Assembly: GCA_947579665.1 (NCBI GenBank)
Contig: OX388345.1
Coordinates: 58,953,454-59,017,453 of the forward strand
Length of the DNA stretch: 64,000 bases
Reading direction: 5' to 3'
From: Sympetrum striolatum
Lineage: Eukaryota > Arthropoda > Insecta > Odonata > Libellulidae
The notes beneath the pieces were generated by a model. The model did no database searches. It was not told where the DNA came from and saw nothing but the letters and a program-made list of their open reading frames with translations. The translations under genes were made by a program, and so were the position numbers. Below are positions 1-10,582 of this stretch, piece after piece; the stretch's first letter is position 1; each line of letters begins with the position of its first letter.

Positions 1-76
1 TCGTCTTAAAACATTATGTACTGATTCCCATTTATCTTTCATAAAGCAAATATGTACACCGAACCTATGTAAAGAA

Positions 77-205
77 GGAAAATTTAGAACACAGCTGTTA
101 ATGAATTGTAGGTTTAAAATCTCGAATATATTTTGTACCTGCACATTTTAGAAGTGACCAAAGACGGCTATTGGAGATTTGAAACCTCGAACTAACTGTA
201 CTTAT
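77..205 (-). repeat. Partial relative of the piggyBac-like MITE at 29.3 kb
   Basis: Read on the + strand, this stretch matches the reverse complement of the MITE at 29288-29911. Shared landmarks are AAGGAAA-TTT-GAACA-AGCTGTTAA-GAATT near 77-110 and CAAAGACGGCTATTGGA at about 161-177. Compared with the 29-kb copy, a gap of roughly 50 bases lies between the two blocks. No terminus is visible, so it is either a truncated copy or one whose ends have decayed beyond recognition. The orientation call assumes the 29-kb copy is read on the + strand. Confidence 0.55.
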
Positions 206-1298
206 TTATAGGCATTTTTGAGTCTCTCTCAACAAAGTATGAGCGTTACCACCAACAGACTCTTCCGTTTCGATATTTATTACCGCTATTCTCACGTAAT
301 TCGACTACTCGATCGCCTGGGTAAGTTTGGTCTAGTAATGTAGTATCATTTGAAAATGGTTAATTCTCTAACAACATCATAACTCATTTGCGGCAAAGTT
401 ACTGAAAATTAATTCTTATTCAATCTGTTATCATATTAGGAGTGGCAGAAGAACGTAAATAGTCAAGTTCTCGTAATGAACAGCGGACGGTAGATATTAG
501 AACATATATGAAAAATGTTTATCAATACATATATTAGTTCTCTATCTCCAGATCAATTCATGTGCCTTAAAATTCCTTATATGTGTTTAAAACGCTCCAT
601 CATGTTTTGGTTGATGAAAAACTCCCTCCTTTCCATCATTCACAACTTTTATTTTTCTTTTCTATCTCTTCTGTTACGCTATGTATTCAGTCATTATTAC
701 CATCCCATATCCAAAAAATGAAACAATATTTTATAAACAACTTCAAAATAACTTCTTGTGCCTCTTTTTTATTGTCTGTATTTATTTTGTCCCTGTTCTA
801 CTCTATCTTTTCCGGCTTTTCCTTGCCTTTCTAATCAAATCAGCATACGTATCCATTCCTCGCCACTTCCACATCACAAAAGTGTTTTTGTTTAACGAAA
901 CCCCTTCTAAGATTAGAACTTTCACAAAATTTACAATGAACTGATAATTTTACATAGACTGTACGAGTGAGAATAGTTTCACCTTTTGTCTTCCTATTCC
1001 ACGTTAGTGATACGGAGTTACGTCCCAATGATGAGGCCCGATTCTCCCGATAGGAGAAGGTGGCACACAGGGTGTCGAGCCGTAGGGATTGAAGTCGAAA
1101 CATATTTCAGATAAATTTCTAGACGTAATGACTATAATCATGATAATTTGTCTGCAAGTGATGGGAATAATAAGACTAAGAAGAGAAATTCGTCTCTTCT
1201 CATTTGTTTAAACCAGATTTATTTAAAGAAAAACTCACTATTATTATTTATCACTATTAATTTATTATTAAAAATATATTATATTAATAAATAATAAT
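206..1298. other. Unassigned AT-rich DNA
   Basis: No gene, repeat end or RNA is recognisable here. Open frames are short and low in complexity (Phe/Leu/Tyr-rich from T-rich DNA). Confidence 0.5.
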
Positions 1299-1493
1299 AA
1301 ATATAATATAAATATAATATAAATATAATATAAATATAATATAAATATAATATAAATATAATATAATATAAATATAAATATAATATAATATAAATATAAT
1401 ATAAATATAATATAAATATAATATAAATATAATATAAATATAATATAAATATAATATAAATATAATATAAATATAATATAAATATAATATAAA
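1299..1493. repeat. 11-bp AT tandem repeat (AAATATAATAT)n
   Basis: About 17-18 head-to-tail copies of an 11-bp unit AAATATAATAT, with a short phase slip near 1368-1390 where two TATAA steps intervene. Reading frames across it give a Tyr/Ile repeat that is an artefact of the satellite, not a protein. Confidence 0.95.
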
Positions 1494-1989
1494 TTTATTA
1501 TTAGGGTTATTCACTAAGTAGTATATGACGATTTAAAAAAATAAATATTTCAAAAATGTACCCAAAGCGCGTTTTAGCATCTTTCATCAAGTCTTATTCC
1601 TTTTCTTATAAATGTCCAATATGGAACCGCTCATAGCACGGCCAAATCAGAGAGAATTCGTCACGGTCACGCTGTTGATCGCCGTGTCAAATTCTAGTAT
1701 ACTGTGGGTGGTTGTGGAACGTAAAATTAATCTTTGAAAAATCCCTAAGAAAAAATTATCGGTCGTGATGTTTAGAGATCTCGGTGGTTAAGCGGAAAGA
1801 GTGCTCTCTTCCCGTACAATATTGTTTAAAAATGCGTGAACCCTCAGGTGTCAATGAATGGGTACTGCGATGGACAGTGAAATAATAAACTTCAAGACCT
1901 TATCTTTCAAATGGTTGGCGATTCATTCTGTCAACTATTGTATCTTATGTATGGTATTCTGTGTACTTGTTCCTTATTTTTTTTTTGAC

Positions 1990-2365
1990 CATACCGTATG
2001 TATGATAATCTATGTAATTTTTCATTTTATCTTATTTTTCTTTTTGTTTGTTTTATGCTATATGTAAATTGATATAATTAATTTAAATGTTCACGTGACT
2101 ATACTTATTGATGTATCGCATACGTGTACTTATTAATAGTGTATTTATATATTTTGTCATGAATTTTTTTTTCACACTTCGTGGGTGTTTTCGTGCAGTG
2201 GATATTTATTTTCTAAGAATTTCTGAGGTTTTTAACATCCACATTCTTCTCATACTATCTCTTTAATTTAATTATAGTCTAATTTATGACGAAGGATTAA
2301 GATGTAAGAAGAGACTTTTAGTCTCAATCTTGCTCAAATAAAGATGATTCATTATTATTATAATT
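1990..2365 (+). repeat. LINE-like 3' end, copy 1
   Basis: Ends in an AATAAAGATGATT signal followed by an ATT trinucleotide tail, the usual look of a non-LTR retrotransposon 3' terminus. It aligns by eye along its length with 10230-10582: both carry TGATGTATCG-ATAC-TGTACTTATT, then GTGCAGTGGAT / CTGCAGCGGAT, TTTTTAACATCC-type blocks and TAGTCTC shortly before the AATAAAG. No reverse-transcriptase coding is visible upstream, so this is a 5'-truncated copy or a SINE/LINE tail. Neighbouring open frames inside it are not genes. Confidence 0.5.
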
Positions 2366-3922
2366 CCAAACGGATGAACGAGGGCTGGGAAATACAGCTT
2401 CCAATTCGGTGTATCTTTTTGGATAGCCCTGTATGTTTGCGACTATCCTGGTACCAAAAAATGAATTGATTCAAGTACTCTTTACTACTCGAGCTACTCG
2501 AGTGTAACAGCTAGCACTCAGTGTTTGGAGGAAGCGTCGGAATCGATGGAGCGATTAGAGGATTCCATCATCGGGGGGTTAAACACAAATAACTACTGGG
2601 AGGAAGAGGGTCTTCACCTGCCTCTTGGGACAGAGGGGAAGGGAGTGTGGGGTGGTAATTCGGTGGACCCTCAGATGTGGCGGAAGAGCGAGGTACAAAT
2701 TGGAAGGAGAGGCAGGAAATCTACGAGCCATGGAAGACTTTTTCCTGCACATCAAAGAGGGAGAAGTGGGGAGAGGGACAAAGAGGATCTAAACGCTATT
2801 CACTTCCCTTTCACAACGTCACAAACATAGTAGTCACATTTACCATATGAAGGGGACAGTCCTCGGGTTTGACGACGTCTTGTGGATGAGCGGAGGGGAC
2901 TCAAGTCTGATATTGTTCTACCAAACCATGAAATAAATAAACGGAATCCATATGGAAGGACAAGGAAAGTTACTCCTGAAAACATTCCTTCAAAATTTAA
3001 CATGAAAAAGTTTAAGTAGAAACGTCGATGAATCATCCATCTGCAAAACGGAGGTGGATCTAGAAACTTACCAAGGACAGAAAAGTTTGCCAACCCAGCA
3101 AAGAAACAAGTAATTTTTCCTCAAATTTATTTTTATTTGATTGTGAAACAACAACTGCGCGTCTAAAATGGCTGCAGTATTGGTGAGTACCTTTCAAAAG
3201 ATGCGCAAAACGCATTCAAAAACCAAAACGCGCCAATATATTTCAGACTACCGTATATAGTATAGTTGTAGCGTAATCAAAGAAACAGTTCTCGGTTTAG
3301 TTTTAGCTACCCGTCGCACTTTAAGCAATTCAGTTGTTTTGCGAATTTATCAAAGATTTAATTCATCAAAGTCCTCCACCTCTAAATTCTACAATTCGAC
3401 AAAGGAGAATAGCTACAGAATTCTGAGGTTTATTTTAAAAGTACTTTAAAAGTCTTATTAGCTGCAGATTCTAAGATTTTCTTTAAGATTGCAAATTAAG
3501 ATATCTAAGGTTACAATTCTAAGATTTTCTTAATCAAGGGCTTTTCTAATCTATCGTCCAATCGTTTAGAAAAGAAATCAGATTTTAAGATAATTTTGTA
3601 TTATAAATATTGAGGAACATCCATTCGGATATGATTTTAGGCAGATTCATGTACAATAAAAAACAGGAAATTGAGTGATAGAGTATATCTGAACAGAAAT
3701 GAGCAACTGCGTGGAATTTTTTCTTTCCTGAATTCGCAAACGGACGCATGAAGTACATTTTCCGAATTTATTCATATTGTTACAACGAACTGTATCCATT
3801 TCGTAAAAAGTAACCCTCAAGCGCGCCTGAAAATTTACACGGGTAAATGCTCAATCGTATATTTTAAGGGGTTCTTTTTAACGAATCTCGCACACTATTC
3901 ATACATATTGCGCATTTTTATT
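2366..3922. other. Unassigned DNA with a purine-rich block
   Basis: 2520-2830 is purine- and G-rich and leaves a 101-codon frame open on the + strand; I see no domain in it and treat it as chance. At 3168-3182 an ATG with five codons runs straight into a GTGAGT donor-like sequence, but no TATA box or downstream exon supports it. The rest shows nothing recognisable. Confidence 0.4.
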
Positions 3923-4051
3923 ACTTTCTCCATATACGAAGTATAGAGAAAGTATTGTTTTCATGAAAAAATTCGACTTCGAGATTTCAACGGAAATACA
4001 TGTTTTGGGGTCCCTAGAACACGTTTTGACTAATTTCTGAATGATGTCTGT

Positions 4052-4088
<37 letters not shown>

Positions 4089-4966
4089 TGTATGTGTGTG
4101 TGTGTTAGTGGGCGCTCTATCGTGAAAACTATTAATCGTATTAATACCAAACTTCGTATATAGTACTGTGGTGTGTGCTGTCAGAGTTGATTAGTTTTTG
4201 GAGTAAATCGGTTGACCGGAAGTCGTGCTTCATTCATTATAGCTCATTTCCGGTTTTCAAAATATCTCCATAAATATGATATATACGTGCATTGTATTAC
4301 TTATAAAAGTTTTAGATAATGTTATTTACTATAACTTTTGTATTTAACATATTTTTGTATCACCGGTTGATTAGGAGTTATTCGTGAAATACCGATAAAC
4401 CGGAAGTAGCCGTTATGTACTTTGTGGGCGCTCTAACTTAAAAACGATGCATTATATAAACACCAAATTTCATATATAGTACTTTATTTAGTTTCTTAAG
4501 AGTTGATTAGTTTTTAGAGTAAATCGGTTTACCGGAAGTTGAGCTGTATTCTTCAAAGCTCATTTCCGGTTTTCAAAATATCTCCATAAATATGATATTT
4601 AGGTTTATGCTATTAAAAATAAAAGTTTTAGAAAATAAAATTTACTATAACTTTTGGTTGAAACATATTTTTGTATCACTGATTGTGTAGGAGTTATTCA
4701 TGAAATACTGATAAACCGGAAGTTGCTGATTATGTACTTTGTGGGCGCTCTGGGCTCTATGGGCGAAATGCCAATTTCATCGTTTTTCATCGATCATGTC
4801 CCGTAAAACATTATTATTCATGTTTTTGGCGTCAAAGATAATAATATATATATATTAATCACTCATATTCCAAGTTTAGATGGAATATAGAGTTCGAAAT
4901 TACTGCGGTAGATAAATATTTACATCTTATATACATGGAGAAAGTCATGTGCTGGCCACATCAGAT
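3923..4966 (+). mobile_element. DINE-1/Helentron-like non-autonomous element, copy A
   Basis: Begins ACTTTCTCCATATA and ends with its inverted counterpart ATGGAGAAAGT at 4935-4945, followed by the hairpin-forming end CATGTGCTGGCCACATCAGA and a T-run. Inside are a conserved leader (to about 4040), a TG microsatellite (about 4048-4104) and two ~315-bp modules that start near GGGCGCTCTA and contain ACCGGAAGT and TTTCCGGTTTTCAAAATATC. Subterminal inverted repeats, a central microsatellite, a 3' stem-loop and T/T junctions are the hallmarks of HINE/DINE-1 (non-autonomous Helentrons). No Rep/helicase coding is present. Copy B follows directly, sharing the T-run. Confidence 0.75.
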
Positions 4967-4970
4967 TTTT

Positions 4971-5099
4971 ACTTTCTCCATATACGAAGTATAGAGAAAG
5001 TATTGTTTTCATGAAAAAATTCGACTTCGAGATTTCAACGGAAATACACGTTTTGGGGTCCCTAGAACACGTTTTGATCATTTTCTGAATGATGTCTGT

Positions 5100-5166
<67 letters not shown>

Positions 5167-6557
5167 TGTGTGTGTGTGTATGTGTGTGTGTGATAATGGG
5201 CGTTCTAACTCGAAAACTAAAAGTCGTATCAATACCAAACTTCATATATAGAACTGTTGTGTGTGCTGTCAGAGTTGATTAGTTTTTGGAATAATTCCGT
5301 TAACCGGAAGTCGAGCTTTATTCATTAAAGCTCATTTCCGGTTTTCAAAATATCTCCATAAATATGATATATACGTCTATTGTATTACTTATAAAAGTTT
5401 TAGATAGTATAATTTACTATAACTTTTGCGTTTAACATATTTTTGTGTAACCGGTTGATTAGGAGTTAATCGTGAAATACTGATAAACCGGAAGAAGATG
5501 ATTATGTACTTTGTGGGCGCTCTAACATGAAAACTATTTATCGGATCAACACTAAATTTCATACATAGTACTTTTATTTCAGTCGTTAGAGTTGATTAGT
5601 TTTTGGAGTAAATCGGCTGACCGGAAGTCGAGCTTCATTCTTCAAAGCTCATTTCCGGTTTTCAAAATATCTCCATTAATATGATAATTAGGTATATACT
5701 GTTATCTATAAATGTTGTAGAAAATTAATTTTACTATAACTTTTGTATGAAACATATTTTTGTATCACTGATTGTTTAGGAGTTATCCATGAAATACTGA
5801 TAAACCGGAAGCTGCTGATTATGTACGTTGTATAAAGCTCATTTCTGGTTTTCAAAATATATCCATAAATATGATATATTGGTATATTGTATTCCTTATA
5901 AAAGTTTTAGATAATATAATTTACTATAACTTTTGTATTTATCATATTTTTGTATAACCGGTTGATTAGGAGTTATTCGTGAAATACTGATAAACCGGAA
6001 GAAGATGATTATGTACTTTGTGGGCGCTTTAACATGAAAACTATTTGTCGGATCAACACCAAATTTCATATATAGTATTTTGGTTTGTGTCGTTAGAGTT
6101 GATTAGTTTTTGGAGTGAATCGGTCAACCGGAAGTTGAGCTTAATTCTTCAAAGCTCATTTCCGGTTTTCAAAATATCTCCATAAATATGGTATTTAGGT
6201 ATATACTATTATTTGTAAAAGTTTTAGAAAATGTAATGTACTATAACTTTTGGAAAAAAACATATTTTTGTATCACTGATTGTGTAGGAGTTATTCTTGA
6301 AATACTGATAAACCGGAAGCTGCTGATTATGTACTTTGTGGGCGCTCTGGGCTCTATGGGCGAAAGGCCAATTTCATCGTTTTTCATCGATCATGTCCCG
6401 TAAAAATTATTTATCATGTTTTTGGCATCAAAGATAATATATAATATTAATAACTCTAATTCCAAGTTTAGATGGAATATAGAGTTCGAAATTAATGCGG
6501 TAGATAAATATTTACATCTTATATATATGGAGAAAGTCATGTGCTGGCCACATCAGA
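4971..6557 (+). mobile_element. DINE-1/Helentron-like element, copy B (longer)
   Basis: Same start, leader, TG tract (about 5096-5192) and 3' hairpin end (CATGTGCTGGCCACATCAGA at 6538-6557) as copy A. It is about 540 bp longer because it carries additional internal modules: GGGCG-type module starts fall at 5199, 5514, 6024 and 6339, with a partly deleted module at about 5820, where the sequence jumps from GTACGTTGT directly to the AAAGCTCATTTC block. The 71-codon frame at 6188-6403 is this module read in frame; the same peptide recurs in copy C, so it is a repeat shadow. Confidence 0.75.
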
Positions 6558-6695
6558 TTTTTTAATTACGAATGAAGAAAGACTGGTGGATATTTATATT
6601 AAACCATAATTATGTATGCACGGTAGGGAGTGTTAAGCCATTTACAGGTGGCATTATACATATGCCAAAACTGTCGGGCATCTACATTACTTCTA

Positions 6696-6819
6696 GTAGT
6701 ATTGTTAAAAGTGCTTCAACAGCTTAGGTCATTTCGCACATTGGCTCCCACCGGGATTTGAACCCGGGACCGCTTTCACCAAAGGCAAACGCGCTGTCCA
6801 CATGACTATCCGGGAGCCC
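6696..6819 (-). mobile_element. Short tRNA-derived SINE-like insertion
   Basis: A ~124-bp insertion bracketed by the perfect 14-bp duplication CTACATTACTTCTA (6682-6695 and 6820-6833). On the minus strand it starts with a tRNA-like head (6818-6743): acceptor arms GGCTCCC and GGGAGCC pair perfectly, the T arm is CCGGG-TTCAAAT-CCCGG, and the B box GGTTCAAATCC fits the pol III consensus. The A-box region (TAGTCATGTGG) is imperfect and the anticodon arm is ambiguous. A ~47-nt tail without poly(A) follows. The duplication plus tail make a retroposed SINE likelier than a functional tRNA gene. Confidence 0.75.
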
Positions 6820-6833
6820 CTACATTACTTCTA

Positions 6834-9800
6834 TTAAGTAATGATAAATATATATGTAACCTACAGAAAAGTACCTCCCGTTTCATTATCATTTCACGCG
6901 ATGGAGAAGAGATGGATGAACAACAATTGTAAAATTTAGATTATTAAAAGAAGTAGGGAAAGTACACCCCTGAGCTATACAGAAAACCGACAGTTCCTTT
7001 AATTATTTTATTTTTAAGCATCATTTTATGATTATGCGATTAAAAACTGTATAAGCTGCATTTAGTAAAGATTCGAACCTTCTAGCACTTACTTATACCT
7101 GATTTTTAGGAGATCCTTTTTTCAATAAGCTTGAATGCTCCGATGGCAGATTGATGGATGAGAATCCGTCTTAGCTTATACACTTCGTTGCCGTCATTCT
7201 TTAAAATGCATTCTTCCAAAACTCTTGTAAATACCTCATTGAACCGTCATCGTCTGTATTTTTGTACAATGAACCCACAATGAAGAAGTTTGTCCGCGGA
7301 TGTACTCGGCAAGGGTTCTCCATCGGGAAGAGTTGCTCCCGCCTTGCTCCGGTTCTAATTTGAAGAGGCTGTGGGTGGGCCGAAGACCTTCAAAGAGATG
7401 AGGATTGACGCTGAGATGCATAAATGTAGCTCTTATGGCGTAGACAAATTGTGTGATTAATGGCCTTCCCGTCTGACATTTTACTCCAATACGTCGAGCT
7501 GGAAGTCCTCTATAGTTAGTTCGAGTGAAAAACATATCAGCGCGCTCCTCTTAGAAGCGGCGTTATTCGCATCGACTTTACATAACTTTCCCTTCGTCGT
7601 GTGCCTTACTCTCCCGGCAAACTCCCATTTTTCTTCCCTTTTAGTCATCGGACAAATTCCCTCTTTTACGCCCGCTTTGTCTCTGCTCGTCATACGTCCG
7701 CTTTCTTTTGTTTCTCGCCTCATTCCGAGAGTCCACTATTGATCCTATTTCAAGATATTTCGAACAGTATGCAAACAGATAAATAATGCAGTGTCTCCCG
7801 AGGGTATTTGTTATATTACTTTATAACCTTGCTGCCAATCTCATGCTCGGGAAGCCTTTGAGGGGACTCTTTCCCTACATCCAAAAATCCGACAGCATTT
7901 TCTTATTTCCTTTTCCTTTGAGAAGTCGTCTAATAAAAGCGACATTACGACTGCTTGTTCTCTTAAAACGAGCTCCCCTTAGTGAACTGTAAACATAAAT
8001 TCAACCATATGCGACATAGCATTAATGTAAAAAATTCAGAATAATAAATAAATATATACATATATATATTATCAATTGTTATTTATCTGCAGTATTTCAG
8101 TATAAAACATTTGATTCACATCGTTATGAAAATCTTCAACCTGTAGAATTTCTAAAACTTCCTCTATAAAAGTTTACTTAGATTTACTGCATTGAAAGCC
8201 CGCGTGAATAGCAATCTGTTATTTAATCGCATTGTTTATAGGTACACAAGAATTCTAAAACGGTGTAGAAAAACTATCACTAAATGAGTGAGTAAATTGT
8301 CCTGTTAAGATATAAAATTGTTATCTCAGTGTAGACTACATTAGTAAATATCTACATAAGCCAGATAATCGGAATGCATCTGCTGCGATTACTGAGGTGG
8401 TGGTGTACACGAAAGCTGTAAGCTGTAATTGAAACTTAATAAGGAAAGATGATTGTGTATGATAATCGCCGTCTTGTATCTTATCTTAATCTCCTTCTAA
8501 TCCGATATTATTAACTCTCCATCAAATATACAATGAGAGAATCTTTGAGAGTGTATTTCCCCGATGAGGTAGAAAGAGATCTATTAGAGGGCAAATTGAA
8601 AATTACGTATCGGTATTTTTTCTTCAATTGTATCCTTTGTTCTACTCCAGATAATTAAAAAACTACTCTCGTAATAAATACATACATTTATTTTGTTAAT
8701 CTTTTGCAGGCTTCATTTATTTTGCAGAATAGAATTGTAAATAATGGTATTATGAAATCGAGACAAGTATCAAACGAAAAAAAAAAGAATAATTTGAATT
8801 ATTTGCGGTTATAAACAGTGTGTTTCCAGTAACAACCAAGACGATTGTTAAAGTCGGGCTCATACGTTTTCCGATTAGAATGCATTGGTAATTCAGGCTC
8901 AATGGAAAGTAATTGTAAGGAGATGTTAGTAATTTTGGAGAGGAGGCAATTTATTATCATTCCAGCATTTCATATAATAATAAAAATTTCGCAGAGAGAA
9001 ACTTACGGTCTAACGCAAGTGTTTTCTTAATAGTATTCTTTTCACTCCAGGATAATTATGTGCTACTTTTTCATGATCAAGTAGCAGATTAGACATCTGG
9101 ATGTTTATCGGTACTTGGAGAGGAAAGGGAAATAAATTCGAAGAAGATTGTTTATTCACCAAAAATTGGGAATCGAAGGAAGTTTTTCTTTTGCTAACAA
9201 ATTATTTCATCCTTTAGAATAATACACTATTCGTGCAAACTTACACAAGATTATAAATTAATGTTGATTGTAACGTCCGATTGAAAAAATTGGATTCCTT
9301 ATCTACCGGCAATTTCTGTAGGTTAATGGTGAAGCGAATCACTTTTAGTTATGTTCCATCAGTGCAATTATATGCTTTTAGTCATAAAAGAAGTATAAAT
9401 AAAATCGTCGAGGAAAAATCTATCAGCGAAAAGTATTTCCTACAGGAGATTAAAATTTAGAACATTCTATGATGAATCAGGCTAAAAATGTTGAGTTTAT
9501 TTTAAAAATTTAGGAAAATACACCAAGCTATAGTTATTTTCGCTTAAAATTTATTGCACTTCAGATTTTATAAATGTTTAGGTTGATTGCATTCCAAACT
9601 TAATTTTAAGTAGCTTAATTAGTCTTGGAATGAAATTGATTAAAAGGACGACATTTTAATTCGTGTCTATGGTAATACCTATAACATTTTGATTGATCTT
9701 TTTTTTGGGTTTGCAAGAATGATATTTTTAATTTGGCCTGTACTTTGCATAGCATCGTTATTTCACAATTCTCTGTCGAAACTAACAAGTATGTGTGTTT

Positions 9801-9976
9801 GTTTAGGTGAAAATGTAGATAAATTTTAAAATTCCTTTTTACAAAACAAAGTATACGATCGTAAAAATAAAACCTTACAATGACCATTCCAATATGTTTT
9901 GAAAGTGATACCAATAATGCTCAGTCCTCATTAATATGTTTCACCAATTTTTAATCATGAATGAATGTATAAAATA
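6834..9976. other. Unassigned AT-rich DNA
   Basis: No recognisable gene or repeat. A moderately GC-richer patch at about 7250-7990 holds short open frames on both strands without domain resemblance. I see no splice-bounded frame worth calling. Confidence 0.4.
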
Positions 9977-10196
9977 TCTATGTGTATGTGTAGTCCCTGC
10001 AAGCCGCTTTTCTGCGTGCGGCAGGGGGTGGAAGCACTATGTCTCTATTTTCCTTATCGATTGCTTTCGCGTATAGCTCGCGGAATTAATTCTTGAAAAT
10101 ATTCGTTTTAGCATCTATAACCCTGATCTCACTCGCAGTATTATAACAACCTGTAAAACAGGAAAGTCTCATGATATCGGTTACATCTTCTGGGAA
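9977..10196 (+). repeat. Dispersed repeat with CCCTGCAAGCCGC motif, copy 1
   Basis: Contains CCCTGCAAGCCGC, then a GGCAGGGGGTG-AAGCAC block, TTGCTTTCGCGTATA, ATTCGTTTTAGCATCTAT and ATATCGGTTACATCT. The same ordered blocks occur in inverted orientation at 31062-31294. It lies immediately upstream of the LINE-like tail at 10230-10582, so it may be an internal part of that element. No coding is seen. Similar CCTGCAAGCC blocks are, from memory, common in arthropod repeats, but I cannot confirm the family. Confidence 0.6.
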
Positions 10197-10229
10197 CGCA
10201 CTTTGTCTGAATTTATTTCGTAAATTTAT

Positions 10230-10582
10230 TTTTATTTATCATAATTTCTATATTATTATGTATATTGATAATATTTATTTAAATTTAACTGACTATTCTT
10301 ATCGATGTATCGTATACATGTACTTATTGGTATTGTATTTATATTCATCTTTTAGTTATTCCTAGGTTTGCGCAGGTTTTCCACACCCCCTTTTTTGTAT
10401 GTGTTTTCCTGCAGCGGATAATTTTTTCCCCACAGAATCTTTTAGGTTTTTTACATCCTCAGCTCTTCTAATTTTTTCATACTATTCTTTTTAATTTAAT
10501 TATTCTATAATTAATGACTATGTGTTGCGTGGAAGAAGTGGCTGTTAGTCTCTATCTCGCCCTAATAAAGACGATTGTTATT
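10230..10582 (+). repeat. LINE-like 3' end, copy 2
   Basis: Diverged relative of 1990-2365: shares CGATGTATCGTATAC-TGTACTTATT, CTGCAGCGGAT, TTTTTTACATCC, TTTAATTTAATTAT and GTTAGTCTC followed by AATAAAGACGATT at the 3' end. No reverse-transcriptase frame precedes it. Confidence 0.5.

Noticed and set aside
1284..1514. 76-codon Tyr/Ile repeat protein
   Set aside because: It is the 11-bp AT satellite read in frame.
1780..1830. A-box-like GGTGGTTAAGCGG, possible tRNA-Leu/Ser
   Set aside because: No matching B box or acceptor pairing downstream.
3168..3182. ATG plus five codons ending at GTGAGT as a leader exon
   Set aside because: No TATA box or downstream exon; a short donor-adjacent ATG is expected by chance at this scale.
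6188..6403. Peptide containing MYFVGALGSMGERP shared with 34978-35175
   Set aside because: Sharing is explained by the Helentron-like element's repeated module; no evidence of translation.
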